Positions 7,485 to 16,288 of a stretch of DNA of 64,000 bases are shown piece by piece. The DNA lies in assembly GCA_016722565.1 (NCBI GenBank), contig JADKIU010000007.1:434001-498000 (forward strand). Direction: 5' to 3'. A model generated the notes under the pieces. That model did not search any database. It had not been told where the DNA came from and saw nothing but the letters and a program-made list of their open reading frames with translations. Made by a program: the position numbers and the translations under genes. The stretch comes from Bacteroidota bacterium (lineage in GTDB: Bacteria; Bacteroidota; Bacteroidia; 2-12-FULL-35-15). Position 1 is the first letter of the stretch. The number at the start of each line of letters is the position of its first letter.

Positions 7485-8390
7485 ATGAAAAAACTATTAC
7501 TTTCAGTTTTCGCGTTAGCTATTTATTCAGGCGCAAGCGCACAATGCAGTGAACTTTTTATTTCGGAATACGTTGACGGAACAGGGAATGACAAAGCATT
7601 GGAAATTTTTAACCCAACTCCTAATCCAATTAACTTAACCGGATACTCTTTAAATCGTTACTCAAACGGAGCAACTACATTTACTGCTGGTGGAACACTT
7701 AACTTGAGTGGAACCATTGCTTCTGGTCAAGCATTTGTAATTGTAAACGGGCAAACAACAACCAGCGGTTCATCTCCTGCTTGTAGCCCCGTATTGCAAG
7801 CAATGGCTGATTTATTGGATGGTGTTTATCCTGCTCCTACCTATATGAATGGAGATGATGCCATCACGTTAGAAAAAGGCGGCCAAAAAATTGATATCCT
7901 TGGTAAAATCGGTGAAGATCCGGGTGCTAGCTGGACAGATGTATTCCCTTTCAATGATGCAGCGGGTGCGTATTGGACAAAAGATCATACCTTACAAAGA
8001 AAAGCAAGTGTTACTGGTGGCGTTACAACCAACCCAACAGCATTTGACCCAACTGTACAATGGGATTCATTACCAAAAAATACTTGGACAGGATTAAATT
8101 CACATACATGTTCTTGCCCAACTGCGGGAATTAGCGAAGTAGACAATACCGTTTCTGTATTGGTGTTCCCAAACCCTTCTAACAATGGTTCTGTAACAAT
8201 TACTTCTACTGAAGGAATTGTAACTGCTGAAATTGTAAACATGGTTGGACAAGTAGTGATGAACAAATCAGGAAATAAAAATGATAAAACAATGTTACTA
8301 GACACAACTGAACTTTCAAAAGGAGTTTATTTTGTAAAGGTTTCATTTGAAAAAGGAAAATCCACTGTTGTAAAGCTCTCCATACAGTAA
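7485..8390 (+). CDS. Lamin-tail-domain protein with T9SS type A sorting tail
   Basis: A 301-residue secreted protein. A signal peptide (MKKLLLSVFALAIYSGASA) is followed by a lamin-tail domain at about residues 20-200: CSELFISEYVDGTGNDKALEIFNPT, LTGYSLNRYSNG, FVIVNGQ, GDDAITLEKGG, IDILGKIGEDPGASW. This is the form found next to or fused with extracellular nucleases. The last 75 residues are a T9SS sorting tail (VSVLVFPNPSNNGSVTI, LSKGVYFVKVS, KLSIQ), so export to the cell surface is expected. There is no catalytic domain. It sits upstream of a TonB receptor and an endonuclease I, separated from them by a terminator-like hairpin at 8403. Confidence 0.85.
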   Translation: MKKLLLSVFALAIYSGASAQCSELFISEYVDGTGNDKALEIFNPTPNPINLTGYSLNRYSNGATTFTAGGTLNLSGTIASGQAFVIVNGQTTTSGSSPACSPVLQAMADLLDGVYPAPTYMNGDDAITLEKGGQKIDILGKIGEDPGASWTDVFPFNDAAGAYWTKDHTLQRKASVTGGVTTNPTAFDPTVQWDSLPKNTWTGLNSHTCSCPTAGISEVDNTVSVLVFPNPSNNGSVTITSTEGIVTAEIVNMVGQVVMNKSGNKNDKTMLLDTTELSKGVYFVKVSFEKGKSTVVKLSIQ

Positions 8391-8402
8391 TTTAAAATAA
8401 AA

Positions 8403-8437
8403 GCTGCTGAAGTCGAACATGCTTCAGCAGTTTTTTA
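8403..8437 (+). terminator. Terminator between lamin-tail gene and TonB receptor gene
   Basis: Perfect 9-bp stem CTGCTGAAG (8404-8412) and CTTCAGCAG (8422-8430), loop of 9, then T6. It ends only about 13 bases before the next ATG, so the downstream genes need read-through or a promoter within the preceding gene. Confidence 0.8.
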
Positions 8438-8449
8438 TTTGTCATTTCC

Positions 8450-11203
8450 ATGAAAAAAGTTGGTCTATTCATCCTTTTTATTGTTACTGCTCTTTCAAAT
8501 TTCGCGCAAACAGGCGGAGAAATAAGAGGGGTTGTAAAAGATGTTGCTACCGGTGAAACGGTTGTTGGCGCCAGTGTTATGGTAGCTGAAGGCAAAGTTG
8601 CCGTTACAGATATCAATGGAAATTATTCGATTAAAGTAGATTCCGGTTCCTATACCGTTTCTATTTCCTATGTTGGTTTTGAACCACAAAAACAAAAAAT
8701 TAAAGTCGGCAGCAAACCTGTTACCATCAACTTTTCATTGGAAACAAAAACACTCAATGAAGTAGAAGTGGTTGCTGATGTTGCCAAAAATAGAGAAACC
8801 CCGATTGCCTTTTCTACAATCACGACCAAACAAATACAAGAAGAATTAAATTCCCGCGATTTACCAATGTTACTAAACTCCACTCATGGTGCATATGCAA
8901 CCGAACAAGGAGGAGGTAGTGGTGATGCCCGCGTGAACATTCGAGGATTCGATCAGCGCAATGTGGCTGTTATGGTGGATGGTGTGCCCGTAAACGACAT
9001 GGAAAACGGTTGGGTATACTGGAGCAACTGGGACGGATTGGGTGACATTACAAAAAACATGCAAGTACAAAGAGGTCTTGGTGCTTCTAAACTTGCAATT
9101 ACCTCCGTTGGTGGAACAATGAACATTATCACCAAAGGAATTGACTCCAAAAAAGAAATTAGCATCAAGCAAGAAGTAATGAGCAACCTTACTCACAAAA
9201 CTTCTCTTGCTTTTAACACCGGACAATTAAAAGGCGGATGGGGATTTACCGGAGCGGTTACCCGAAAAGCAGGTGACGGATATATTGATCAAACTTGGGT
9301 TGAAGCTTATTCCTATTTTTTAAAAATACAAAAACGTGTTGGTAAGCATTTAATCAGTTTAAGTGGGAATGGTGCACCACAGCGACATGGACAAAGAGCA
9401 ACCGGAATTTTATTTCCAATCTACGACCGTGATTTTGCAAACAGTTTAGGGATTAATGCAGATAGTGTTATAGCAAACAATCAATATACCAATACTCAAA
9501 ATGGTGAAATGGGAAGAAAATACAATCCGCATTGGGGTGAATTAGATGGCAAACCATTTAACGAACGCATCAACTATTTTCACAAACCACAATTCAACTT
9601 ATCTCACTTTTGGAACATCAATAAAAAATTATACTTGTCGTCCATCGCTTATGTTTCTATTGGTAAAGGTGGTGGAACCCGATTAGTGAATACTGTTACT
9701 CCGGATAAAAACACAGGGCAGATTGATTTTGATGCCATCTACAATATCAATGCTTACAATGTTGATGGATTGTATAGTTCAACCGAACATAAATCAACCA
9801 ATATCATTCAAAGTTCTGTAAACAATCATTATTGGTATGGTATACTCTCTTCACTTAATTATCAAATTGATTCATCATGGTCCGCATTAATTGGAATTGA
9901 TGCACGTTACTATAAAGGTTTTCATTACACCGAAGTGTATGATTTATTAGGTGGTGATTATTTCGAAAATCATACAGATGCCAATCAGCCAACCGGACAG
10001 TTTTTCGGAGATCCGAATTTTCAATATCAAATGAAACGCAAAGGCGATAAGATTTCTCGTAACTACGAAGGAATGGTAATGTGGGGTGGTGCATTTGGAC
10101 AATTAGAATATAAAAAAGAAAAGTGGAGTGCTTTTGTTACAGGAAGTGTATCCGAAACGGGATATGAGCGTAAAGATTATTTTAAGAAGAAAGACATTGT
10201 TTTAAGCGACACAACATTAATTCAAGCAGTTGGATTTGCAGACACTGTTACATATAATGGAACAGAATATACTTCCTCGTCACCGGAAGCAAGAACATCT
10301 ACCACCGATCGTTTATGGTTTTTAGGTTATACTGTAAAAGCCGGAGCAAATTACAACATCAACGATCATCACAATGTATTTTTAAATACCGGCTATTTAA
10401 AACTCCCACCAAAATTTGATTTGGTATTTACAACCGGAAACGTTGAAAATCCCAAAGCAAAGATGCAAGAAGTGGTTTCACTTGAATTGGGTTATGGATA
10501 CAAAAGCAAATTATTTGCTGCCAATGTAAACTTGTATTATACCGATTGGAAAAACAAACCACTGTCTGAATTCCCAACCATCCGCATTGCCTCCAACGAC
10601 TATTACTACAACACCAATGGATTGAAAGAAGTTCACAAAGGAATCGAATTGGATTTTATTTATAAGTTATTTAAAAATTTAGATGTGGAAGGCTTGGCCT
10701 CTATCGGTGATTGGACATTGAACACATCGGATGAGGTGTATTTATTTGACATGAATACGGATTTGCCTACTGATACGATTCAATTCAGTGCACAAGGTGT
10801 TCATGTGGGTGATGCCGCACAAATACAATTGGGTGGAAGTGTTCGCTACGAAATCATTAAGAACTTATATGTTAAAGCACGCTATACCTATTTCACAAAA
10901 AATTATTCGAAATACAATTTATTAGACTTACAAGTAACGTATTTACCAAGCGGAGCAGTGAAAGCCGACAATCGTGATCGTGAATCCTGGAAAATGCCAT
11001 CGTATGGATTACTGGACTTATTTGCAGGATACAATTTTAAATACTGGAAACTTCGCTTTAATGTATCAGCAGGTGTAACCAATCTATTTAACACAATGTA
11101 TATCAGTGATGCATTAAACAATTATAGTTTTGATGCAACTACTGCAACCGGATTTATTGGAATGGGAACACGTTTCAATTTAGGATTAAAAATTACTTTT
11201 TAA
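8450..11203 (+). CDS. TonB-dependent receptor with carboxypeptidase-like N-terminal domain
   Basis: A 917-residue outer-membrane receptor. A signal peptide is at 1-20. A carboxypeptidase D regulatory-like domain spans about 24-105 (GEIRGVVKDVATGETVVGASVMV, DINGNYSIKV, VSISYVGFE). The plug domain spans about 115-235 (DARVNIRGFDQRNVAVMVDGVPVNDMENGWVYWSNWDGL, GTMNIITK). The remainder is a beta-barrel ending in FNLGLKITF with the terminal aromatic typical of Bam substrates. No SusD partner follows. Instead a T9SS endonuclease I starts 24 bases downstream, which suggests, without proof, uptake of products of DNA breakdown. The ATG at 8450 directly precedes a good signal peptide. Confidence 0.92.
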   Translation: MKKVGLFILFIVTALSNFAQTGGEIRGVVKDVATGETVVGASVMVAEGKVAVTDINGNYSIKVDSGSYTVSISYVGFEPQKQKIKVGSKPVTINFSLETKTLNEVEVVADVAKNRETPIAFSTITTKQIQEELNSRDLPMLLNSTHGAYATEQGGGSGDARVNIRGFDQRNVAVMVDGVPVNDMENGWVYWSNWDGLGDITKNMQVQRGLGASKLAITSVGGTMNIITKGIDSKKEISIKQEVMSNLTHKTSLAFNTGQLKGGWGFTGAVTRKAGDGYIDQTWVEAYSYFLKIQKRVGKHLISLSGNGAPQRHGQRATGILFPIYDRDFANSLGINADSVIANNQYTNTQNGEMGRKYNPHWGELDGKPFNERINYFHKPQFNLSHFWNINKKLYLSSIAYVSIGKGGGTRLVNTVTPDKNTGQIDFDAIYNINAYNVDGLYSSTEHKSTNIIQSSVNNHYWYGILSSLNYQIDSSWSALIGIDARYYKGFHYTEVYDLLGGDYFENHTDANQPTGQFFGDPNFQYQMKRKGDKISRNYEGMVMWGGAFGQLEYKKEKWSAFVTGSVSETGYERKDYFKKKDIVLSDTTLIQAVGFADTVTYNGTEYTSSSPEARTSTTDRLWFLGYTVKAGANYNINDHHNVFLNTGYLKLPPKFDLVFTTGNVENPKAKMQEVVSLELGYGYKSKLFAANVNLYYTDWKNKPLSEFPTIRIASNDYYYNTNGLKEVHKGIELDFIYKLFKNLDVEGLASIGDWTLNTSDEVYLFDMNTDLPTDTIQFSAQGVHVGDAAQIQLGGSVRYEIIKNLYVKARYTYFTKNYSKYNLLDLQVTYLPSGAVKADNRDRESWKMPSYGLLDLFAGYNFKYWKLRFNVSAGVTNLFNTMYISDALNNYSFDATTATGFIGMGTRFNLGLKITF

Positions 11204-11227
11204 ACACAAATACTAATAACTACTCAC
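11204..11227 (+). other. Short intergenic spacer, TonB receptor to endonuclease
   Basis: Twenty-four bases with no terminator or promoter box, which supports co-transcription of the two genes. Confidence 0.5.
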
Positions 11228-13429
11228 ATGATTAAAAAAATTATTTATGCTTTGCTTTTTGTTTTAACAACAAATCTAAATGCAATTGCACAAGCGGTAT
11301 TGCCAACCAGCTGGAGTTTTACCACTACTGGCTTGCCAACAGGATGGACCCAAACAGGAACCGCATTTTATACCGCTTCTGGTGCAACACCACCCGCATG
11401 TAAATTTGATAATACCGGTGATATGGTGACTATTAATTTTGCTAGTAATCCTGGCAATTTAACCTATTACATTGCTGGAAATAGTTTTGCTGGAGGAACA
11501 TTTATTATTGAAGAATCGGTGAATGGAACTACTTGGACAACATTACATACTTTTACAACATTGCCAGCAGGAACCTATACTTTATTTACAGATGTTCCTG
11601 CAAGTGCAAGCCGGTTTATTCGTTTCAACTATTCAAATAAAGTTTCGGGAAATGTTGGATTGGATGATGTAGCAATCGCTGCTGGCGCTGCTGGTCCGGC
11701 TCAAGAAATAAATGTAAAACAAGGAATAAGCACCATTGTAAATGGCGGAACATATACTGCCAGTTCTCCGGTGAGCACCATGCTTCCAACTACATTTACA
11801 ATCGAAAATTTAGGAACATCCAACACCTTAAACATTTCTTCTGTAAACATTACTGGTCCTGCAGCAGCAGATTTTGCAGTTGGTTCAGCGCCTTCAACAG
11901 TTGCAGCTTTAAGCACCGGAAATTTAGTTATCAATTTTACTCCATCTGTTGCCGGAACACGAAATGCAATCATCACCATCAACAGTGATGATGCAGATGA
12001 AGCGGCTTACGTAATTAATTTCAATGGTATTGGTGGTTCTTATGCAACTGAGCCAACCGCACAGTCGACTGCACTTACATTTACAAACATTAAATCATAT
12101 CGCTTCACAGGAACATTCACCGCTGCTGCAGGTTCACCGGACGGCTACATTGTTTTGCGCAGAACTGGTTCGGCAGTAGTTGACATTCCTGTTGATGGAA
12201 CCATTTATCAACGTGGAGATGTCATCGGAAATTCGATGGTGGTGATGAGTGGAACTGGTACTACCTTTTCACCAAACAATGTTGTTGCAAGCACCAACTA
12301 TCATTTTGCTGTGTTTACATACAATGGAACAGGTTCATTTAGAAACTATTTAACTACTGCACCTTTAACGGCAATGGTAACAAGTTTGGGAAGTATGCAA
12401 CCTGCCTCTTACTACAGCACGGTTTCAACATCCAGCGCATCGTTTGTAACGGATTTACACAACAAAATTAACCCACACGTACAACAATTTTACAGCAACT
12501 ATGGAACGAAAATGGTTTCTCTGTTTGCGGCACGTGATACCACCGGTGATCAGCGCGTTTTAACATGCGTGTATAGTGGACAAGAACAAATTTATACCGA
12601 ACCTTTCGATTGGACAGCGAATGATTTCAGTCGTGAGCATACCTATTGCCACAACTGGATGCCAACAAACCCGGCAGGTGGTTTACCGGAATACGATGAT
12701 TACCACCATTTGTTCCCAACTAACCAAACAGATGCAAATGCAATAAGAAGCAATTATCCATTAGGAGAAGTAGTAACGGCATCCTATACGTATTTGGGAT
12801 GTAAACTCGGACCAGATGTAAACGGTAACATTGTGTTTGAACCTCGCGATGCTCAAAAAGGAGATGCTGCTCGTGCGATGATGTACGAAGCAACGTGTTA
12901 CAACGGTGTTAGCGGAAACAACTGGTCGTTTCCAAACCCAATCAGCGGAAGTATTCCATACGGGCAAGATCAAAATGTTTTGAAAAGATGGCATTATCAA
13001 GATCCTCCTTCTTCATACGAAATAGCACGCAACGACTTTGTCGATTCATTGCAAAACAATAGAAATCCATTTGTTGACAGTGTTCAATTTGCATGTTACA
13101 TTGACTTTTCTACTATGACGAAAATATCCGGAACGCCTGCACCATGCAATACTGCGAGCATTGCCGACAATGATGTATTTAATTCTATTGCTTTGGCTCC
13201 GAATCCGAACAACGGAAATTTCACAACATACTTTACTTCTGCTAAAGATCAAAAAGTAGGAATGAAACTTTTTGATGTAGCCGGCAGAGTTGTTTATTCA
13301 AATGAAGTAAACGTGAACACAGGAAGTAATTCGATTGAATTAAAATTAAATGATTTAAATAAAGGTATTTATCTCTTTGAGTTTACCACCCAACAAGGTA
13401 AACAAGTTGTGAAGTTGGTGATTGATTAA
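11228..13429 (+). CDS. Secreted endonuclease I family protein with T9SS tail
   Basis: A 733-residue modular surface nuclease. A signal peptide is at 1-22. N-terminal beta-sandwich modules run to about residue 390, including a segment like choice-of-anchor and CARDB repeats (EINVKQGISTIVNGGTY, VINFTPSVAGTRNAIITINSDD). An endonuclease I domain of the EndA/NucM type covers about 395-640. Its motifs are FSREHTYCHNW with H471, DYHHLFPTNQTDANAIRSNYPLGEV with Y492-H494, and EPRDAQKGDAARAMMY, which hold the metal- and DNA-binding residues of the family. The T9SS tail is residues about 660-733 (IALAPNPNNGNF, LNDLNKGIYLFEF). It follows the TonB receptor by 24 bases and probably shares its transcript. 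Predicted role: non-specific cleavage of extracellular DNA at the cell surface. Confidence 0.9.
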   Translation: MIKKIIYALLFVLTTNLNAIAQAVLPTSWSFTTTGLPTGWTQTGTAFYTASGATPPACKFDNTGDMVTINFASNPGNLTYYIAGNSFAGGTFIIEESVNGTTWTTLHTFTTLPAGTYTLFTDVPASASRFIRFNYSNKVSGNVGLDDVAIAAGAAGPAQEINVKQGISTIVNGGTYTASSPVSTMLPTTFTIENLGTSNTLNISSVNITGPAAADFAVGSAPSTVAALSTGNLVINFTPSVAGTRNAIITINSDDADEAAYVINFNGIGGSYATEPTAQSTALTFTNIKSYRFTGTFTAAAGSPDGYIVLRRTGSAVVDIPVDGTIYQRGDVIGNSMVVMSGTGTTFSPNNVVASTNYHFAVFTYNGTGSFRNYLTTAPLTAMVTSLGSMQPASYYSTVSTSSASFVTDLHNKINPHVQQFYSNYGTKMVSLFAARDTTGDQRVLTCVYSGQEQIYTEPFDWTANDFSREHTYCHNWMPTNPAGGLPEYDDYHHLFPTNQTDANAIRSNYPLGEVVTASYTYLGCKLGPDVNGNIVFEPRDAQKGDAARAMMYEATCYNGVSGNNWSFPNPISGSIPYGQDQNVLKRWHYQDPPSSYEIARNDFVDSLQNNRNPFVDSVQFACYIDFSTMTKISGTPAPCNTASIADNDVFNSIALAPNPNNGNFTTYFTSAKDQKVGMKLFDVAGRVVYSNEVNVNTGSNSIELKLNDLNKGIYLFEFTTQQGKQVVKLVID

Positions 13430-13450
13430 ATTTAGGTTTAAATTGAGAGG

Positions 13451-13484
13451 AAAACGTCTTCGAGTAATCGGAGGCGTTTTTTTT
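13451..13484 (+). terminator. Terminator of the nuclease gene
   Basis: Ten-pair stem AACGTCTTCG and CGGAGGCGTT (including GU pairs) around a six-base loop, then T8. It ends just before a MITE-like element. Confidence 0.8.
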
Positions 13485-13499
13485 ATTTAGCATCCACCA

Positions 13500-13653
13500 A
13501 ATTAAACCACATAGATACATAGGTTGAGATAATGTTAAAGGAGTTTCTAAAAATACATAAGCAAAAATTGTTTTAACAATTTTTGCCTATGTGCAACTTT
13601 AGATCCCTTAGCGCAAACTCTCTTTCTTTTTTCTATGTTTCTATGTGGTTAAA
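13500..13653 (-). mobile_element. MITE-like element, copy 1 (154 bp)
   Basis: Terminal inverted repeats ATTAAACCACATAGATACAT (from 13501) and CTATGTTTCTATGTGGTTAA (13633-13652) enclose a non-coding core. The core has a perfect 12-bp hairpin GCAAAAATTGTT-TT-AACAATTTTTGC (13561-13586). The minus-strand sequence next to the right end (GAAACATAGAAAAAAGAAAG, then TTTGCGC) matches the left part of copy 2 at 16110-16264. No transposase is encoded. It sits between convergent genes. Confidence 0.65.
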
Positions 13654-13665
13654 TTTTGTTTGAAG

Positions 13666-14451
13666 CTATTTAATGAACTTGATTACACTCTCAAAAAACT
13701 CTTTCGGCTTTTCTGCATGCAACCAATGCCCTGCTCCTTCTATCGTTTGGAGAACACTGTTTGGAAACAATTCCTGAATTAAATCCAAATCTTCGTCTAA
13801 TATATAGTTTGAATGTTCTCCTCTCAAAAACAAAGTAGGAACATCACAACTTTTATCTACCGGAGTGGCATCACCAATATGATCTACTTCTTGTCCTACG
13901 TTTTCAATTTGTTGAATAATCACTTTTAAATTAAACCGCCAGGCCATCTCCGTATCATCTATCCAAAAAATATTTTTCAATAAAAACTGTTTTGTGCCAA
14001 AGTCGGTAATGTACTGCGACAAAACTGCTTCCACTTCTTTTCGTGTTTTCACAATATTAAAATCAACGGCTTGCAAGGCTTGCAAAACGCCTTGATGATG
14101 CATTGGATAATATTTCGGAGCAATGTCCGCAACAACCAATTTATCTAAATAATGTGGATAGTCGATTGCAAATTGCATGGCCGTTTTTCCACCCATGGAA
14201 TGGCCGAGCAGGATTACATTTTTTAACTCGTGCTCTTTAATCAACTCAAAAATATCCTCACTCATTGCTTTATAGTCCCAAACATCACTATGAGGAGAAA
14301 GGCCGTGATTCCGCTGATCCACGGCATATACTTCAAACCCTTGCTCAGAGAATTGTTTTGCAAGTGAATTCCAATTATCACTCTGCCCGAATAATCCGTG
14401 TAAAATAATAAGCGGTTGTCCTTCACCAAATTTTCTATAAAATAATTTCAT
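13666..14451 (-). CDS. Alpha/beta-fold hydrolase (YbfF-like esterase family)
   Basis: A 261-residue cytosolic hydrolase. Motifs: oxyanion-hole HGLFGQSDNW at residues 18-27, nucleophile elbow GHSMGG with S85, a DQRNHG loop at 45-50, the acidic region FLRGEHSNYI, and the catalytic H242 in GAGHWLHAEKP. The lid between strands 6 and 7 is of ordinary size. The closest family by pattern is the YbfF/acyl-CoA esterase group; the substrate is not predictable. It lies 70 bases downstream of pdxJ on the same strand and may share its transcript. Confidence 0.88.
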   Translation of the reverse strand: MKLFYRKFGEGQPLIILHGLFGQSDNWNSLAKQFSEQGFEVYAVDQRNHGLSPHSDVWDYKAMSEDIFELIKEHELKNVILLGHSMGGKTAMQFAIDYPHYLDKLVVADIAPKYYPMHHQGVLQALQAVDFNIVKTRKEVEAVLSQYITDFGTKQFLLKNIFWIDDTEMAWRFNLKVIIQQIENVGQEVDHIGDATPVDKSCDVPTLFLRGEHSNYILDEDLDLIQELFPNSVLQTIEGAGHWLHAEKPKEFFESVIKFIK

Positions 14452-14521
14452 CCTTGCCTTTACCTGTTAGTTATTATTCGTTAATCGTAAAGTAAAATTC
14501 AACCTTTTAATTAGCTTTTAA

Positions 14522-15241
14522 CTATTTGAGTTCCCTCAAATACAACTGTATTGTATTCTCCAATCCAAAATATAAACTATCGGATATCAATGCATGACCA
14601 ATTGAAACTTCTAATAGCCCTTCAACATTTTTTGCAAAATAATTTAAATTTTGCAAACTCAAATCGTGGCCGGCATTAATGCCCAAGCCAAGTTCATTTG
14701 CTCGTTTAGCCGCTACTATAAAAGGTGCAATGGCTTTTTCTTTATTTTCAGAAAAGTGCTTTGCATACGATTCGGTATACAATTCTATTCTATCTGTACC
14801 AGTTTCCAATGCTCCTTCAATCATTTTTACATCCGCATCCACAAAAATGGAGGTACGAATGCCGGCATTTTTAAAAAGAGCTATTGTTTCTTTTAAATAT
14901 GTTTTATGATTGATTGTATCCCAACCATGGTCGGATGTAATTTGTCCTAATCCGTCAGGAACCAACGTCACTTGACCAGGTTTGTTTTCTAAAACAAGAT
15001 CAACAAATTTTTGTTCTTTCGGATTACCTTCGATGTTAAATTCGGTGGTGAGCAATGGTTTTAATTCTCGCACATCTGCATAACGAATATGACGTTCATC
15101 CGGACGCGGATGCACCGTAATACCTTGTGCGCCAAAACGCTCACAATCCATCGCTACTTTCAAAAGGTTTGGTGTGTTTCCTCCTCTGGAATTGCGAATG
15201 GTTGCTATTTTATTGATATTTACACTTAACTTTGTCGACAT
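14522..15241 (-). CDS. pdxJ: Pyridoxine 5'-phosphate synthase
   Basis: Closes the pyridine ring of vitamin B6 from 1-deoxyxylulose 5-phosphate and 3-amino-2-oxopropyl phosphate, releasing pyridoxine 5'-phosphate. The 239 residues show the whole PdxJ pattern: LSVNINKIATIRNSRGG at the N-terminus, GITVHPRPDERHI, FNIEGNP, QVTLVPDGLGQITSDHGWD, SIFVDAD, DRIELYTESYA, GINAGHDLSLQNL and VSIGHALISDSL. One of its substrates is the product of Dxs, encoded at 35763-37694 in this window. It is divergent from the CBS gene, with overlapping promoter boxes between them. Confidence 0.96.
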   Translation of the reverse strand: MSTKLSVNINKIATIRNSRGGNTPNLLKVAMDCERFGAQGITVHPRPDERHIRYADVRELKPLLTTEFNIEGNPKEQKFVDLVLENKPGQVTLVPDGLGQITSDHGWDTINHKTYLKETIALFKNAGIRTSIFVDADVKMIEGALETGTDRIELYTESYAKHFSENKEKAIAPFIVAAKRANELGLGINAGHDLSLQNLNYFAKNVEGLLEVSIGHALISDSLYFGLENTIQLYLRELK

Positions 15242-15336
15242 ACGTTTCTAAAAAATGTTGAGTCCCAAGATTTATGCGGGATATACAGACCGATTAATTT
15301 ATGTAAGAGCAAAAAGTTGATTCAAAAATTATCTTC

Positions 15337-15364
15337 TTGCAAAGCTAAAAAATTACTAAGTTTG
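15337..15364 (+). promoter_or_regulatory. Promoter of the CBS-domain gene
   Basis: TTG at 15337-15339, 17-base spacer, TAAGTTTG at 15357-15364, 66 bases before the ATG at 15431. Confidence 0.55.
15340..15347 (-). promoter_or_regulatory. Candidate -7 box for pdxJ, TAGCTTTG
   Basis: The minus strand reads TAGCTTTG inside the spacer of the plus-strand promoter. No -33 TTG at standard spacing was found, so this is weaker. If real, the two divergent promoters overlap and should interfere. Confidence 0.35.
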
Positions 15365-15430
15365 TGTAATAAGATTGACAATTAATTGTTTTAAAGATAC
15401 GAAACAATTATAAAGATTGGGAGAAAAAGA

Positions 15431-16093
15431 ATGTTAGCAAAAGATTTAATAACAGACGAAATACCACCACTAAAAACTACGGATACCGGATTAATGGCAA
15501 TTAACTGGATGGATGAGTTTAAAGTGACACAATTGCCTATTGTAAAAAACCACGAATACCTTGGTCTTATTTCCGATACCGACATCTTAGATTTGAATAT
15601 CACCGATGAGCAACTTGGCAGCAATAAACTTTCGTTATTGCGCCCATTTGTATTTGAAAGTCAACATGTTTATGAAGTCATCAAAATGGTTTCCAGCATG
15701 AAACTATCGGTTTTACCTGTATTGAATCAACACCAACATTATGTTGGATTGATTCCTGTTTCATCACTCATTCATCAATTCGCAACACTTGCTGCAACAC
15801 GTGAACCGGGCGGAATTGTAGTTTTAGAAATGAATTTACACGATTATTCCATGACACAAATTTCACAAATTGTGGAAGGGAATGATGCAAAAATTTTGAG
15901 TAGTTACGTAAATTCATTAACCGATTCAACCAAAATTGAGGTGACGCTTAAACTCAATAAAGAAGACCTTTCCGGAATATTACAAACATTCTATAGATAC
16001 AATTATAACGTAAAAGCATCGTTTCATCAAAGCGAATTTTCGGATGATATGAAAAATCGTTTCGATTCGTTTATGAATTATATTAATATTTAA
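15431..16093 (+). CDS. CBS-domain pair protein
   Basis: A 220-residue cytosolic protein. A tandem CBS pair (Bateman module) covers about residues 1-125: LITDEIPPLKTTDTGLMAINWMDEF, TQLPIVKNHEYLGLISDTDIL, LSVLPVLNQHQHYVGLIPVSSL. Such modules usually bind adenosyl ligands. The C-terminal 80 residues (GGIVVLEMNLHDYSMTQISQIVE, ILSSYVN, IEVTLKLNKEDLSGILQTF) look like an ACT-type ligand fold, as in other CBS proteins next to nadK in this phylum. No catalytic domain is present, so it is probably a sensor or regulator, partner unknown. A MITE-like element separates it from nadK. Confidence 0.85.
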   Translation: MLAKDLITDEIPPLKTTDTGLMAINWMDEFKVTQLPIVKNHEYLGLISDTDILDLNITDEQLGSNKLSLLRPFVFESQHVYEVIKMVSSMKLSVLPVLNQHQHYVGLIPVSSLIHQFATLAATREPGGIVVLEMNLHDYSMTQISQIVEGNDAKILSSYVNSLTDSTKIEVTLKLNKEDLSGILQTFYRYNYNVKASFHQSEFSDDMKNRFDSFMNYINI

Positions 16094-16109
16094 GTTCTAT
16101 TCAAGAAAG

Positions 16110-16264
16110 TTTAACCACATAGAAACATAGAAAATGTGGATAGAAAAAAAGAAAGACATAATTTCGCACAGAGCTACTAATTTGAAATAAAATTTTCTTT
16201 AAATGAAGCATGCTTCATCTATGAAAACCTGAACCAAAAAGGACCTATGTACCTATGTGGTTAA
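16110..16264 (+). mobile_element. MITE-like element, copy 2 (155 bp)
   Basis: Left end TTTAACCACATAGAAACATAG (16110-16130) and right end CTATGTACCTATGTGGTTAA (16245-16264) form terminal inverted repeats. The core contains a perfect 16-bp palindrome ATGAAGCA-TGCTTCAT (16203-16218). Length and left-half sequence agree with copy 1 read on the other strand. It ends 24 bases before the nadK start, so it may supply or displace the nadK promoter. Confidence 0.65.
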
Positions 16265-16288
16265 AACAAACCAGCAAACAATCTATAA

